The notes under the pieces: model-generated
Told to the model about the DNA's origin: nothing
The model's input: the letters and a program-made list of their open reading frames with translations, nothing else
Database searches by the model: none
In this document: positions 29,910 through 41,990 of the stretch, in pieces
Layout: every line of letters begins with the position of its first letter
Numbering within the stretch: position 1 is the first letter of the stretch
From: an uncultured Pelagibacteraceae bacterium
GTDB lineage: Bacteria; Pseudomonadota; Alphaproteobacteria; Pelagibacterales; Pelagibacteraceae
Assembly: GCA_902544985.1 (NCBI GenBank)
Contig: CACCFV010000001.1
Span: 62,001-126,000 of the forward strand
Direction of reading: 5' to 3'
Length of the DNA: 64,000 nt
Position numbers and translations under genes: made by a program

Positions 29910-29991
29910 TCAAATTCGCCAGATTTTTCAATGTTTATTTAAAGAATTTCAGTTTTTTTTGTGAAGATAAATCAGCATTTTCTTTAAAAAA

Positions 29992-30000
29992 TGTTATAAT
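29992..30000 (+). promoter_or_regulatory. candidate extended -10 promoter for gyrB
   Basis: TGTTATAAT is a perfect TATAAT with an upstream TGn extension, 22 bases before the gyrB ATG. The expected start would be near 30007, giving a short leader. No good -35 is seen, which is acceptable for extended -10 promoters. It lies in the 113-base spacer after tRNA-Ser, where I see no other feature. Confidence 0.4.
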
Positions 30001-30016
30001 TATCCCTTTCCAATAA

Positions 30017-32080
<2,064 letters not shown>

Positions 32081-32083
32081 AGC

Positions 32084-33364
32084 ATGAAGTTTTTTGAAAC
32101 TTCTAAATTTCACACTTTAAAAAAATCTACTTATATTTCTTTAAGATGGATTGGTATAATAGGTCAATTAATTTCAGTTTACATTGTTTATTTTTTCTTA
32201 AATTTTAATTTTAATTTTATTCTATCAAATTTAATTATCTTTATTGGAATTTTAAGTAATTTTTATTTGATTTTTATTTACGATAAAACACAACTTTCCG
32301 ATAGATCAGCACTAATTTTTTTGATGATTGATATATTTCAATTAGGTTCATTAATATATTTAACAGGAGGTATCGTAAATCCTTTTGTAATTTTTTTATT
32401 AATACCTAGTGTGTTTGCGTCATCAAATTTAGGCATTAGAACTAATTTATTTCTCGTTATTACAACAATATTAATGATTACATTTCTGACATTTTATTCG
32501 GAGGATTTACCTGAGCCTTTAAACAACCACTTTCATGTTGATCTTTATTATTATTATTCAATTCCAATCGCTTTTATAATTGCTCTTATCTTTTTAAATT
32601 ATTTTGCGATAGTATTTGGCTCAGAGTCTAGAAAAAGAAAAGAAGCTTTAAGTAAAATGGAGGAAATTATGGCTCAAGAACATGAGATGCTATCTTTAGG
32701 AGGTCAAGCAGCAGCAGCAGCTCATTCTCTTGGAACCCCTTTATCCACAATTAAAATTATCTCACAAGAGTTAAAACAACAGTTGAAGGACCGTAAAGAA
32801 CTGACCTCGGACGTAGAATTATTATCAAGTCAGGTTGAAAGATGTAATCAAATTTTAAAAAGGTTGTCTCTAAATCCTATTGAAGAAGACGATTTTATAG
32901 ATGAGGATTTAGATTTTAAAAAATATATCAATCAAATAGTTAATTCATTTGAAGAAACAAGTAATAAAAAATTTATCTTAAATTTTGATCAAGACTCAAA
33001 TCCTAGAAAAATTCCAAAATCAATCGAGATTATATATGGTTTGAGAAATTTTATTGGAAATGCAAATAAATTTGCTAAAGAAAAAATATTTATAACCCTC
33101 AAGAGCAATAATGAATATACAGAAATTACTATCGAAGATGATGGTGAAGGATATCCTGGTGAGATATTGTCAAAAATAGGTGAACCTTATTTAAGATCAC
33201 TTAAGAATAAAGACAAGAATCAATCTGGTCTAGGTCTGGGAATATTTATAGGTAAAAACTTACTTGAAAAAAATTTTGCTTCTTTAAATTGTCAAAATTC
33301 TAAAACAAGAACTGGTGCTGAAGTAAATATAAGATGGAAAAACCAAGATTTAAAAAAAATTTAA
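32084..33364 (+). CDS. regB: RegB/PrrB-type redox-sensing histidine kinase
   Basis: A 426-aa membrane sensor kinase. The N-terminal about 180 residues hold around six hydrophobic segments. TGGIVNPF at 94-101 matches the GGxxNPF quinone-site motif of RegB. The H-box [14 protein letters not shown] has His214 as phospho-acceptor. Cys254 lies exactly 40 residues later in [10 protein letters not shown], the same spacing as the redox-active Cys265 after His225 in Rhodobacter RegB. The C-terminal ATPase domain has an N-box ([13 protein letters not shown]), EDDGEGYP and GLGLGIF. In known systems RegB senses redox state through quinone and Cys and phosphorylates RegA. No regulator gene is adjacent. 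It overlaps the convergent cobT-like gene by 4 bases. Confidence 0.88.
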   Translation: MKFFETSKFHTLKKSTYISLRWIGIIGQLISVYIVYFFLNFNFNFILSNLIIFIGILSNFYLIFIYDKTQLSDRSALIFLMIDIFQLGSLIYLTGGIVNPFVIFLLIPSVFASSNLGIRTNLFLVITTILMITFLTFYSEDLPEPLNNHFHVDLYYYYSIPIAFIIALIFLNYFAIVFGSESRKRKEALSKMEEIMAQEHEMLSLGGQAAAAAHSLGTPLSTIKIISQELKQQLKDRKELTSDVELLSSQVERCNQILKRLSLNPIEEDDFIDEDLDFKKYINQIVNSFEETSNKKFILNFDQDSNPRKIPKSIEIIYGLRNFIGNANKFAKEKIFITLKSNNEYTEITIEDDGEGYPGEILSKIGEPYLRSLKNKDKNQSGLGLGIFIGKNLLEKNFASLNCQNSKTRTGAEVNIRWKNQDLKKI

Positions 33365-35160
33365 TGTAATTTTACTTTTTTATCAAATAATGAACTTAAT
33401 TGGGAAATCATTACATCACCAAGTTCATTTACATCAGTGATCTTAATTGCTCTTTTATAATATCTAGAAACATCATGACCAATCCCTATAGCTAAAATTT
33501 CTATTTCAGATTTATCCTCTATAAACTTAACCATTTTTTTTAAATGTTTCTCTAAAAAATCTCCTGAATTTACTGATAAGGTTGAGTCATCAACTGGCGC
33601 ACCATCTGAAATTACCATTAAAATTTTTCTTTCCTCTTTTCTTTTCTTTATTCTATTGAAAGCCCATGTTATAGCCTCCCCATCTATATTTTCTTTTAGT
33701 AAACCTTCTTTTAACATTAGCCCAAGGTTATCTTTTGCCTGCCTCCAATGAGTATCAGCTCCTTTATAAATAATATGTCTTAAATCATTCAATCTTCCAG
33801 GAGTTTTCGGTTTATTATTTTTATTCCATAACTCTCTACTTTGGCCACCTTTCCAATTTTTTGTTGTAAACCCTAATATTTCTACTTTCACCGAACAACG
33901 TTCTAAAGTTCTAGATAGAATATCAGCGCAAATAGCTGCAATAGTAATTGGTCTACCTCTCATTGAACCCGAGTTGTCAATTAGAAGTGTTACCACCGTG
34001 TCCTTAAAGTCTAAATCCTTTTCTTTCTTAAAAGATAATGAATTATATGGATCAATTATAATTCTTGGTAATTTTGAACTATCAAGTAATCCTTCTTCCA
34101 AATCAAATTCCCAAGCTCTATTTTGTTTTGCCAATAATTGTCTTTGAAGTTTATTAGCAAGTTTAGTTATAACATCTTGAAAACCAATTAATTGTTGATC
34201 CAAAGCTTTTCTAAGCTTATTTGCTTCATCTGCGTTTTCAAGATTTTCAGCTTTCGTAATTTCATCAAACTGGGTAGTAAAAATTTTATAATCTACATTG
34301 GAATCTTTTAAATTTTTCTTTTGAATAACTTGTTCAGAGTTTTGCTCATCTGACTCCGTATCTACAAGTTGTTCATCTAATTTATATTCATCAATGTTAT
34401 AATCTGAATCTAAACTTGCTTCTGACTCATCTTGCTTATCAGGATCTTTTTTGTCCTCATCCTCACTATCATCATTTTCACTTGACTGATTTTCTTGATT
34501 ATCCTCTGGGTTTTCATCCTTTTTTTCCTCATTTTCTTCTGATTGAAAAATGTCCATTTCTTGTATTATCTGGGAAAACTTAGAACTATAAACATTTTGA
34601 TCTTCTAAATTTTTTTTAAAAAAATCTATATGTTCAAAAATTGATTTATCAAAATCTTTTTCCCAGAAGTTTAACATTTTTGATGTTAATGCATTGAGTT
34701 TGATATCGTGGAAGTTTTTCAGCATATATAATTCAAAAGCCTCAACTATAGGCACATCATCTTTGGATTTAATTTGATCTTTTCTTTTGTGATTAATTAG
34801 TTGAGTATAGTTATCTCTTAAATTTTTATCTATTCCTTTTAACATTTTTGATCCCAATTTTTCATATCTTATTTTCTCTGTAATTGTATAAAGTGATTTA
34901 CATGACGAGCTAGATGGTAAATTTTTCTTAAATATTGACTCATTAGAAAATTTTTTTTTAAGAGCCTTCGAATCTGTTTCCGCTCTAGCCTTTATAAAAT
35001 CGTTTTTTGAATTTAAATTTTCTAGTTCAATTAGATCTTGTTTTTCAGAAATTTTAGTATTTTTTTTAGGATTGATTCCCAAATCATCTGAGATTACGCG
35101 TGCTGTAGAAGATAAAGCTTGTCTAAGCTTTTCCTTTAAACTCTCTGTTTTGTTATTCAT
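33361..35160 (-). CDS. cobT: CobT-like VWA-domain protein (cobaltochelatase subunit family)
   Basis: A 599-aa member of the CobT family. The C-terminal von Willebrand A domain has an intact MIDAS motif DNSGSMRG (DxSxS), then [12 protein letters not shown] and [11 protein letters not shown]. An acidic low-complexity stretch (about residues 215-285, rich in Glu, Asp, Asn, Ser and Lys) separates it from the N-terminal part. In B12 makers CobT works with CobS and CobN to insert cobalt aerobically. No cobN and no other cobalamin gene is in this window, so the pair may serve another MoxR/VWA-type metal-insertion or chaperone task. It follows cobS with a 1-base overlap. Confidence 0.85.
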   Translation of the reverse strand: MNNKTESLKEKLRQALSSTARVISDDLGINPKKNTKISEKQDLIELENLNSKNDFIKARAETDSKALKKKFSNESIFKKNLPSSSSCKSLYTITEKIRYEKLGSKMLKGIDKNLRDNYTQLINHKRKDQIKSKDDVPIVEAFELYMLKNFHDIKLNALTSKMLNFWEKDFDKSIFEHIDFFKKNLEDQNVYSSKFSQIIQEMDIFQSEENEEKKDENPEDNQENQSSENDDSEDEDKKDPDKQDESEASLDSDYNIDEYKLDEQLVDTESDEQNSEQVIQKKNLKDSNVDYKIFTTQFDEITKAENLENADEANKLRKALDQQLIGFQDVITKLANKLQRQLLAKQNRAWEFDLEEGLLDSSKLPRIIIDPYNSLSFKKEKDLDFKDTVVTLLIDNSGSMRGRPITIAAICADILSRTLERCSVKVEILGFTTKNWKGGQSRELWNKNNKPKTPGRLNDLRHIIYKGADTHWRQAKDNLGLMLKEGLLKENIDGEAITWAFNRIKKRKEERKILMVISDGAPVDDSTLSVNSGDFLEKHLKKMVKFIEDKSEIEILAIGIGHDVSRYYKRAIKITDVNELGDVMISQLSSLFDKKVKLH

Positions 35161-36134
35161 TAAATTTGAATATTTAGCAAGGACTCTGGTAATTCCTCAC
35201 CGAAACATCTTTGGTAATACTCTGCAATTATATTTTTTTCAATTTCATCACACTTATTTAAAAACGTCACTCTAAAAGCATAACCTGTATCTTTAAAAAT
35301 TTCTGCATTTTCAGCCCAGTGTAAAACTGTTCGTGGACTCATCACTGTAGATATATCTCCAGCTATAAATCCTTTTCTAGTTAATGATGCAACTTTAATC
35401 ATATTTGAAACTTTTTCTTTGCCTTTTGCATTATCTAAACTTTTATTTTTTGCTAAGATTATTTCCATTTCTTTATCAAGGCTAAGATAATTTAAAGTTG
35501 TAACAATATTCCATCTATCCATTTGTCCTTGATTTATTTGTTGAGTGCCATGGTAAAGTCCTGTTGTATCTCCTAAACCAACAGTATTAGAGGTTGCAAA
35601 TAATCTAAAAAATTTATTTTGTTTGATAACTTTATTTTTATCTAAAAGCGTAAAATTACCTTCTGCTTCAAGCACTCTTTGGATAACAAACATCACATCA
35701 GGTCTTCCTGCATCATATTCGTCAAATACTAGTGCAACGGGGTTTTGTATCGACCAAGGCAAAATCCCTTCATTAAATTGTGTAACTTGCTTACCATCTT
35801 TCAAAACAATTGCATCCTTACCTATCAAATCTATACGACTTATATGACTGTCTAAATTTACTCTGATGCATGGCCAATTTAACCTCGCAGCAATTTGTTC
35901 TATATGTGTAGATTTCCCTGTGCCATGATAACCTTGAACCAAAACTCTCTTATTAAAAGCAAAACCTGAAATGATTGCCAAAGTAGTATCTCGATCAAAT
36001 TTATAATTTTTGTCTATTTCTGGCACATATTCGCTTTTTTTAGAAAATGCATCCACCTCCATATTTGAGTCTATCCCAAAAGTCTGTTTTATTGAGAGTT
36101 TTATATCAGGTTGGTTATTTATATTTGGTGTCAA
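35160..36134 (-). CDS. cobS: CobS-like MoxR-type AAA+ ATPase
   Basis: A 324-aa AAA+ protein with Walker [16 protein letters not shown] near residue 67, Walker [10 protein letters not shown], sensor segment [15 protein letters not shown], and a C-terminal CYQRC-like tail ([10 protein letters not shown]). This matches the CobS cobaltochelatase ATPase. AAA+/VWA pairs of this kind act as ATP-driven remodelling or metal-insertion machines. It overlaps the cobT-like gene by 1 base and the J-protein gene by 4 bases, so all three are probably translated as a coupled unit. Whether the partner is CobN or another protein cannot be settled from this window. Confidence 0.87.
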   Translation of the reverse strand: MTPNINNQPDIKLSIKQTFGIDSNMEVDAFSKKSEYVPEIDKNYKFDRDTTLAIISGFAFNKRVLVQGYHGTGKSTHIEQIAARLNWPCIRVNLDSHISRIDLIGKDAIVLKDGKQVTQFNEGILPWSIQNPVALVFDEYDAGRPDVMFVIQRVLEAEGNFTLLDKNKVIKQNKFFRLFATSNTVGLGDTTGLYHGTQQINQGQMDRWNIVTTLNYLSLDKEMEIILAKNKSLDNAKGKEKVSNMIKVASLTRKGFIAGDISTVMSPRTVLHWAENAEIFKDTGYAFRVTFLNKCDEIEKNIIAEYYQRCFGEELPESLLNIQI

Positions 36135-36652
36135 TTTTTTTCTCTATAAGTATTTTTTAACTGGGTGTAAGCCAAAGTTATTGATTTAAGTTTTTCTTCA
36201 AATTTCTTATCACCGAAATTCATATCAGGGTGAAATTTTTTAACAAGTATTTTAAATCTATCATAAATTTTTTCCCATTTAGATCCTACTGAAATCCCCA
36301 ATATTTCAAATGCTTTGATGTCTTTATGATTATATCTAAATTGTCCCATGTGATTAAAATCACTTTTTAACTTTTCTTTATCAAGTTCGTCTCTCAAAGT
36401 ATTATTCCACAAAACTTTGAAAAAATTATCTGAAGAACTAAAACTCTGAGTAGGTTTATGCCAAACCATATCTGACTTCAAAAAATCAATCACTTGATCA
36501 TCATTCATACCTGAAAAATAATTCCAATTTTTATTGAATTCCTTGACATGATTTAAACATAATAACCTAAATTTTTTACTATTATCTTTTTCAACTGGTG
36601 CTTTGTATTCACCAATTTCATTGCAATTATTCCAGTCACAGAGATTTTTCAT
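36131..36652 (-). CDS. J-domain protein linked to cobS/cobT
   Basis: A 173-aa protein with a C-terminal J domain (about residues 115-173). [15 protein letters not shown] leads into [16 protein letters not shown], in which the HPD motif that stimulates Hsp70 ATPase is intact. The N-terminal part has [15 protein letters not shown] and [11 protein letters not shown], a possible four-Cys/His metal site. J-proteins of this type sit beside cobS in many alphaproteobacteria. It suggests that DnaK assists folding or assembly of the CobS/CobT machine. It heads this minus-strand three-gene unit, whose promoter lies in the 16-base divergent gap to bolA or just inside it. Confidence 0.85.
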   Translation of the reverse strand: MKNLCDWNNCNEIGEYKAPVEKDNSKKFRLLCLNHVKEFNKNWNYFSGMNDDQVIDFLKSDMVWHKPTQSFSSSDNFFKVLWNNTLRDELDKEKLKSDFNHMGQFRYNHKDIKAFEILGISVGSKWEKIYDRFKILVKKFHPDMNFGDKKFEEKLKSITLAYTQLKNTYREKN

Positions 36653-36668
36653 GATATAATTATATCAA

Positions 36669-36929
36669 ATGAATATAGATGAATTAATCACAAACGTAAA
36701 AAAAAAAATAAAAAAAAATATTAATATCAAAAATATTTTAATAGAAGACAAAACATTTTTACATAAAAATCATCCAGGACACGAAAGTAATAAATTTCAT
36801 TTAAAAATAACCATAGAGTCTGAAGAGCTTAAGAAATTAAATAAAATAGAAAGTAATAAAAAAATTTATAAAGTATTAGATAAGGAATTAAAAAATTGTA
36901 TTCACTCTTTGCAAATTTTAATTAATTAG
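36669..36929 (+). CDS. bolA: BolA-family protein
   Basis: An 86-aa BolA-like protein. The family core NKFHLKITIESEELKKLNKIE is followed by KIYKVLDKELKNCIHSLQI, with the conserved late His thought to join a Cys ligand in a shared [2Fe-2S] centre with a monothiol glutaredoxin. BolA proteins act in Fe-S and iron regulation or as transcription factors. No glutaredoxin is adjacent. It is divergent from the J-protein gene (16 bases) and overlaps convergent aroB by 12 bases. Its place next to cobS/cobT is common in alphaproteobacteria. Confidence 0.88.
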   Translation: MNIDELITNVKKKIKKNINIKNILIEDKTFLHKNHPGHESNKFHLKITIESEELKKLNKIESNKKIYKVLDKELKNCIHSLQILIN

Positions 36930-38024
36930 TCTCTTTTTAAAAAAAAGGTTCATAGTAGCTTTAGAAAATTCCTTTTCAATTATTGGACCACCAATTTTTT
37001 TAATAAGCATAATCTTGATACTTTTAGAATTATTTTTTTTGTCCCTCATCATAAAGGATATGATTTGATTAATTCTTTTTATTGTAAAATAATTTTTAAT
37101 AGAGTCTGGAAAATGAGAATTATTAAGATGTTTAAATGCAGAATCAAATTCTTTTGAGGTAATCATTTTTTTATTATGACTTAATTCAAACGCTGATTTC
37201 ATACCTAGAATTACTGCCTCTCCATGATTCAATCTTTTAGAGAAGTTTAAACTTGCCTCGTATGCATGAGCAAAAGTATGACCAAAATTTAAAATTTTTC
37301 TAAGATTTTTTTCTTTTTCATCCTTTTCAACTATTATTTTTTTGACTTTGCAACTCTCATAAATAGATTTTTCAATAGATGGAGATTGAAGTTTAAGTAT
37401 TTCATTAATATTCTTATCCAAGAAATTATAAAATTTTTTATTTGCAATTATTGCATGTTTTACTATTTCTGCGTAACCACAAACTATTTCTCTAAAAGGA
37501 AGACTTTTCAAAAAGTCTACATCACTGATAACAATTTTAGGTTGATAAAAACTTCCAATTAAATTCTTGCCTTGAGATGTGTTAATACCTGTTTTACCAC
37601 CAACAGATGAATCAACTTGTGACAACAATGTTGTTGGAATATTTACAAACTTTAGACCCCTTTTGAATAAACTTGCAGCAAAACCTGCTACATCACCTGT
37701 AATTCCTCCTCCAATAGATATCAAACAGTCATCTCTTGAAAAATTTTTTTTAAGTAGAAGATCTAAAATTTTATTTACATTTTTCTGATTTTTATTTTTC
37801 TCATTGGCATCGTAAATAAATTTGTAAAGCTCATATCTCTTGAGGGAGTTTGAAATTTCTTTGATATATTTATTTGGAATATTTTTATCTAAAACTAAAA
37901 AACATTTTTTAAAGCTAATAGAATTTTTTTTTAATATTTGTGATAAATTAGAAATTAAATTTCTACCAATTATTACAGGATATTTTTCAGAATTAGTTTT
38001 AATTATCAGTTTAATTGGTCTCAT
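36918..38024 (-). CDS. aroB: 3-dehydroquinate synthase
   Basis: Second enzyme of the shikimate pathway, NAD- and metal-dependent cyclisation of DAHP to 3-dehydroquinate. Seen: GGGITGDVAGFAASLFKRG (NAD-binding Gly-rich segment), TTLLSQVDSSVGGKTGIN, and metal ligands in the CGYAEIVKH (Glu), GHTFAHA (His) and LNHGEAV (His) blocks. The 368-aa length is standard. It overlaps the upstream aroK by 14 bases, so the two shikimate genes are coupled, as in many proteobacteria. Confidence 0.96.
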   Translation of the reverse strand: MRPIKLIIKTNSEKYPVIIGRNLISNLSQILKKNSISFKKCFLVLDKNIPNKYIKEISNSLKRYELYKFIYDANEKNKNQKNVNKILDLLLKKNFSRDDCLISIGGGITGDVAGFAASLFKRGLKFVNIPTTLLSQVDSSVGGKTGINTSQGKNLIGSFYQPKIVISDVDFLKSLPFREIVCGYAEIVKHAIIANKKFYNFLDKNINEILKLQSPSIEKSIYESCKVKKIIVEKDEKEKNLRKILNFGHTFAHAYEASLNFSKRLNHGEAVILGMKSAFELSHNKKMITSKEFDSAFKHLNNSHFPDSIKNYFTIKRINQIISFMMRDKKNNSKSIKIMLIKKIGGPIIEKEFSKATMNLFFKKRLIN

Positions 38025-38523
38025 AAATATCTATGATTTTTTTTGCAATTTGTTGTTTTGTAAAATTCTCACAATTTATTTTATATAGTGCTTTAGAATA
38101 AATAACTGAACGTTTTTTTATGATTTCTATTAGCTCATTTTTAGTAGAATTAACTGCTAATGGCCTTTTTTTGCTGTTTTTAATTCTATTAACCAATGTA
38201 TCGATATTCCAATTAAGCCAAAATGATAAGTGACTTTCTAGAACTTCATTTTTAATTGCTCGAGTTATAAATGCTCCTCCACCAAGCGCAATTACACCTT
38301 GTTTGTTTTTTAATATATTAAGAGTTATCTTTTTTTCAATATTTCTAAAAGAATTTTCTCCTTTTATTTCAAAGATTTTTGATATTTTCATTTTTTGATC
38401 ATTTTCAATTAATTGATCAATATCAAAAAAGTTAAGATTTAGTTTTTTTGAAACTATAGAGCCAATAGAACTCTTTCCAGAACCCATCATTCCAATAAAA
38501 ACTAAATTTTTCTTTGATTTCAT
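38011..38523 (-). CDS. aroK: shikimate kinase
   Basis: Phosphorylates shikimate at O3 with ATP. The P-loop GMMGSGKSS lies near the N terminus, the shikimate-binding DIDQLIE (Asp) next, then GGGAFITR and the lid KKRPLA. Translation could begin at 38586, but ATG 38523 gives a normal 170-aa protein starting MKSKKNLVFIG just ahead of the P-loop, so it is preferred. The extra 21 residues would also overlap the divergent small gene at 38581. It overlaps aroB by 14 bases. Confidence 0.94.
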   Translation of the reverse strand: MKSKKNLVFIGMMGSGKSSIGSIVSKKLNLNFFDIDQLIENDQKMKISKIFEIKGENSFRNIEKKITLNILKNKQGVIALGGGAFITRAIKNEVLESHLSFWLNWNIDTLVNRIKNSKKRPLAVNSTKNELIEIIKKRSVIYSKALYKINCENFTKQQIAKKIIDIYETN

Positions 38524-38580
38524 AAGTTTATATATTGAAAAAACACAAATATGTCTTAATTTGAAATTAATTAAACCTAT

Positions 38581-38760
38581 ATGCAATTTACAAGAAAAAC
38601 AAGTTATAGCAAAAGTATTATTGGATTATTAGTTAAGTTATTTGTAGTCGCAATTGTATTTATTGGAATAGTTTTTCTTTTAAATAAATTAGACTTTCCA
38701 GCACCAAAAAAATCAATTGAAAAAATAATCCCTAATGAAAATTTTAAAATTGTTAAATAA
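38581..38760 (+). CDS. small single-span membrane protein, 59 aa
   Basis: ATG at 38581 opens a 59-codon frame ending in TAA 38758-38760. The product has a short basic N terminus (MQFTRKTSYSKS), one strongly hydrophobic segment (about residues 13-33, IIGLLVKLFVVAIVFIGIVF), and a basic tail with PAPKKSIEKIIPN. This suggests a single inner-membrane anchor with the tail outside. Its last 26 bases overlap the start of the downstream exported protein in another frame, which implies coupled translation and a joint envelope role. No family recognised. The coherent topology and absence of stops in A+T-rich DNA make it a likely real gene. Confidence 0.65.
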   Translation: MQFTRKTSYSKSIIGLLVKLFVVAIVFIGIVFLLNKLDFPAPKKSIEKIIPNENFKIVK

Positions 38761-40507
38761 AACTTATTTATCAATTCTATTTATTTTTTTTTTTTCGATA
38801 ACTAATTCTTTTTCACAAGATGAACCTGTGGATATATGGAATATTGATAAAGATCAAATACAAGAAAATTCTGAAAATAAGGAATTAATTTCAATTACCG
38901 AAAGTGAACTTGAAACTGAAAAAATTGATGTTTTTAATATGCAAACTAAAGATAGATCAGATTCAATTAAAGTTGATGAAACTTTAAATTCTAAAGAAAT
39001 TAAAATAATAGGTCTCTACGACCCTGAAGATTTTGGATTAAAAATTGATATGTGGTCGAATTCTAATGGTGATCAATTAAAATACCTTTTCTCTAATTTA
39101 GCTAAAATAAGCTTATCACAAGATGCTTCAGAACTTATGAACATTGTTTTATTAACTAATGCTTATTATCCCAAAAAAAATATTAGTGAAAAGGAATTTT
39201 TAAATATCAAATCAGATTGGCTGATAAAACATAATAACTTAGAGCTGATAGAGGAGTATTTAATCAAGAATGATATTATAAATTTACACCCTAAGTTAAG
39301 TAAATATTTAGTTGATAAGCATTTATCTGAGTCTCAGCTTGATAAAGCTTGTAAAATCTTTTTAAATAATTCAGAACCAATAAAAAACAATTATTTATCA
39401 AAGTTTAATATCTATTGTTTGATTAACAATGGAAAAAAAGATGAAGCACAATTAATTTTTGATTTAAAAAAGGAATTAGGTTTTAAAGAAGAATATTTTG
39501 AAAATAAATTAGATTATCTTTTTGGATATACAAATGAAATTGATAAAACTATCTCTGAAAAAAGTGTCCTAGAGTTTCATTTGGCACATAAAACAAACCC
39601 AGAATTTTCTTTTGAACCAAAAGAAAATACTAATCCACTAATATGGAAATATTTAGCTGCTTCAAATTTATTATACCAGACTAATGAAATTGACTTGGAT
39701 GAATTAGAAAAAATTGAATTAATTGAGTATGCCACACATAACAAGAATTATCTTGAAGATGATTTATTTCAAATTTATAAAAGGTTTCAGTTTACGATTG
39801 ATCAATTTCTGAACGTTAAAACAGTATTCAAATCTTTAACTAATATTGAGAGTAGGGCACTTTTATACCAAAGTGTTTTACTAGAGTCAGACATAAATAA
39901 AAAGATAGAGTTAATGAAACTTTTAAAAGAAGTATTCATCAAAGATAAAATTGGTAATGCTTTTGATGAAAAACTAAAAGACCTGTTACAAGATATTGAA
40001 TTAGATCAAATTTCCTCAAAGTATACTAGTTTTTATTTAGAAAATATTAGTATTGATGAAAAAAAACAAACTAAAATAAAATATAATGATGATCTTTTAC
40101 ATCAATCAAAACTTATAAAATATTTTATCGGAGATTATAATCAGACAATAATAGAAAAAGATCTTAACAACTTTCTTAAAAAGATAAAAAGGGATAAAAA
40201 GTATCTAATTTCAAAAAAAGATATTATTTTAATCGAGTCATTAAAATCAGATGGTATAAAAATCGACAAGAAATATGAAAATTTATATAAAATTCTAGAC
40301 TATGAAATGCCAACAGATATTCAAGTCATGATAAATAATAATGAGCCAGCCTCAACAATTTTAAGAATTATAGAGGTTATTGGTCAAGATGAGCTGAGTA
40401 CTTTAGATGACGATACCCTATTTTTTATAATTAGTGCACTTAATCAATTAAACATAGACTCTATACGTAATAAAATTTTATTAAAAGTTCTTCCTTTAAA
40501 AGTTTAA
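38735..40507 (+). CDS. exported protein of unknown function, 590 aa
   Basis: Begins with a classical signal peptide (MKILKLLNKTYLSILFIFFF, then SITNSFSQDEP; likely cleaved near the Ser-Gln), so the mature protein is expected in the periplasm. The rest is hydrophilic and predicted alpha-helical, rich in Leu, Lys, Asp and Asn, without Cys-rich motifs or an enzyme signature I know. It could be a helical-repeat scaffold, but I see no clear periodic repeat by eye. It overlaps the 59-aa membrane protein gene and is 23 bases ahead of def. Function unknown. Confidence 0.8.
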   Translation: MKILKLLNKTYLSILFIFFFSITNSFSQDEPVDIWNIDKDQIQENSENKELISITESELETEKIDVFNMQTKDRSDSIKVDETLNSKEIKIIGLYDPEDFGLKIDMWSNSNGDQLKYLFSNLAKISLSQDASELMNIVLLTNAYYPKKNISEKEFLNIKSDWLIKHNNLELIEEYLIKNDIINLHPKLSKYLVDKHLSESQLDKACKIFLNNSEPIKNNYLSKFNIYCLINNGKKDEAQLIFDLKKELGFKEEYFENKLDYLFGYTNEIDKTISEKSVLEFHLAHKTNPEFSFEPKENTNPLIWKYLAASNLLYQTNEIDLDELEKIELIEYATHNKNYLEDDLFQIYKRFQFTIDQFLNVKTVFKSLTNIESRALLYQSVLLESDINKKIELMKLLKEVFIKDKIGNAFDEKLKDLLQDIELDQISSKYTSFYLENISIDEKKQTKIKYNDDLLHQSKLIKYFIGDYNQTIIEKDLNNFLKKIKRDKKYLISKKDIILIESLKSDGIKIDKKYENLYKILDYEMPTDIQVMINNNEPASTILRIIEVIGQDELSTLDDDTLFFIISALNQLNIDSIRNKILLKVLPLKV

Positions 40508-40530
40508 AAATTAGTTTATTTATTTATCTA

Positions 40531-41055
40531 ATGAGCATTAAAGATATAATTACAGTTCCCGACGAAACTTTAAAAAAAATCTCAGAACCATTAGAAAAAG
40601 TAAGTGATAACGAAAAAAAACTTATTAAAGATTTATTTGATACAATGTACGCCTCAAAAGGTATCGGATTAGCTGCAGTACAAATAGGTATTTTGAAAAG
40701 AATTTTAGTAATTGATGTGTCTACTAAAGATGAAAAGAAGGAGCCTTTAAGTTTCATAAATCCTGTTATCAAAAAAGTTAGTGATGAAACCTCAATTTAT
40801 GAAGAGGGTTGTTTATCAATTCCAGATACATTTATAGAAATTGAAAGGCCAAAAATTTGTGAAGTGGAATATATCAATATAAATGGAGAAAAAAAAAATT
40901 TAAAATGTGACGGTCTTTTATCAACTTGTTTACAGCACGAAATTAATCATTTAGACGGAAAATTGATAATTGACCACTTATCAAAGTTAAAAAGAGATAT
41001 CATCATCAAAAAAATTTCAAAAACAAAAAAAAATCCTGACAGAATATTAGTTTAG
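40531..41055 (+). CDS. def: peptide deformylase
   Basis: Removes the formyl group from the N-terminal Met of new proteins; metal-dependent. All three family motifs are present: GIGLAAVQIG, EEGCLSIP, and the metal-binding QHEINHLDG (HExxH). The 174-aa length is normal. Two bases separate it from fmt, which makes the formyl-Met-tRNA whose formyl group it later removes, so the pair is functionally coupled. Confidence 0.97.
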   Translation: MSIKDIITVPDETLKKISEPLEKVSDNEKKLIKDLFDTMYASKGIGLAAVQIGILKRILVIDVSTKDEKKEPLSFINPVIKKVSDETSIYEEGCLSIPDTFIEIERPKICEVEYININGEKKNLKCDGLLSTCLQHEINHLDGKLIIDHLSKLKRDIIIKKISKTKKNPDRILV

Positions 41056-41057
41056 AA

Positions 41058-41990
41058 ATGCCTAAAAAAATCATTTTTATGGGTACACCCATGTTTGCAG
41101 TTCCAATATTGAAATCACTCTATCAAAATGGTTTTCCAATAAATTTGGTTTATACTCAACCACCTCAAAAATCTCACCGAGGTCAGAGGATAAATAAATC
41201 ACCAGTCCAAGGTATATCGGAAACTTTAAATATAGAATTTAGATCTCCACAGAACTTGAAAAACAACAATGAGGAATATGAGTTTTTAAAAAAAATGGAG
41301 GCTGATCTTGCAATTGTTGTAGCCTATGGACAAATAATTCCTAAAGAATTCTTAAGTTTAACAAAAAAAGGTTTTATAAATATTCATGCATCTATACTCC
41401 CAAAATGGAGAGGAGCTGCACCTATTCAGAGAGCAATAATGAATTTAGATACAGAAACAGGGATCAGTGTAATGAAAATTAATGAAGAATTGGATAGCGG
41501 ACCTGTAAGTAACACTTATAAAATAAAACTTGATCAAAGTCTCAATGCAAAAGAGGTCTCAGAAAAACTTGCTTTAATAGCAGCGGATAAAATTTTAGAT
41601 GTTGTAGATGAAATTTTTGAGGGTAAATCAAATTTTGTTGATCAAGATAATTCTAAAGCTACTTATGCAAAAAAAATTACTAAAAATGAAGGGCAAATAG
41701 ACTGGAAAAGCGATGCTTTAAAAATAATTGGAAAAATTAATGGCTTATATCCCTCCCCGGGGGCTTTTTTCAATTTTAACGGACAAAGATATAAGATTTT
41801 AAAAGCAGAAATTGGAAATGGGATTGGTAATAATGGTGAGGTTATATCAGACGATCTTGAAATAGCGTGTGGGGGTGAAAAATCTATTAAAGTTGTTGAA
41901 ATACAGAGAGAGGGGAAAAAGGCTCAAAAAATTGGAGAGTTTATGCTTGGATCTCAAATCAGAAAAGGCTCAATTATATCTAATGTTTAG
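41058..41990 (+). CDS. fmt: methionyl-tRNA formyltransferase
   Basis: Transfers a formyl group from 10-formyl-THF to initiator Met-tRNA. N-terminal Rossmann-like domain: IFMGTPMFAVPIL, VVAYGQIIP, and the catalytic segment NIHASILPKWRGAAPIQRAI. The C-terminal OB domain contains GLYPSPGAFF. 310 aa, standard. The stop overlaps the truA start by 8 bases in another frame. Confidence 0.97.
   Translation: MPKKIIFMGTPMFAVPILKSLYQNGFPINLVYTQPPQKSHRGQRINKSPVQGISETLNIEFRSPQNLKNNNEEYEFLKKMEADLAIVVAYGQIIPKEFLSLTKKGFINIHASILPKWRGAAPIQRAIMNLDTETGISVMKINEELDSGPVSNTYKIKLDQSLNAKEVSEKLALIAADKILDVVDEIFEGKSNFVDQDNSKATYAKKITKNEGQIDWKSDALKIIGKINGLYPSPGAFFNFNGQRYKILKAEIGNGIGNNGEVISDDLEIACGGEKSIKVVEIQREGKKAQKIGEFMLGSQIRKGSIISNV

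Noticed and set aside
29770-29964. 64-codon plus-strand open frame across tRNA-Ser
   Set aside because: It runs through the tRNA and the end of the methyltransferase gene. The tRNA structure explains the sequence.
33361-36134. CobS/CobT as proof of B12 synthesis
   Set aside because: No cobN or corrin-ring gene is visible, and AAA+/VWA pairs serve other clients.
38524-38586. Upstream extension of aroK
   Set aside because: Adds 21 residues not seen in shikimate kinases; the internal ATG at 38523 lies just ahead of the P-loop.
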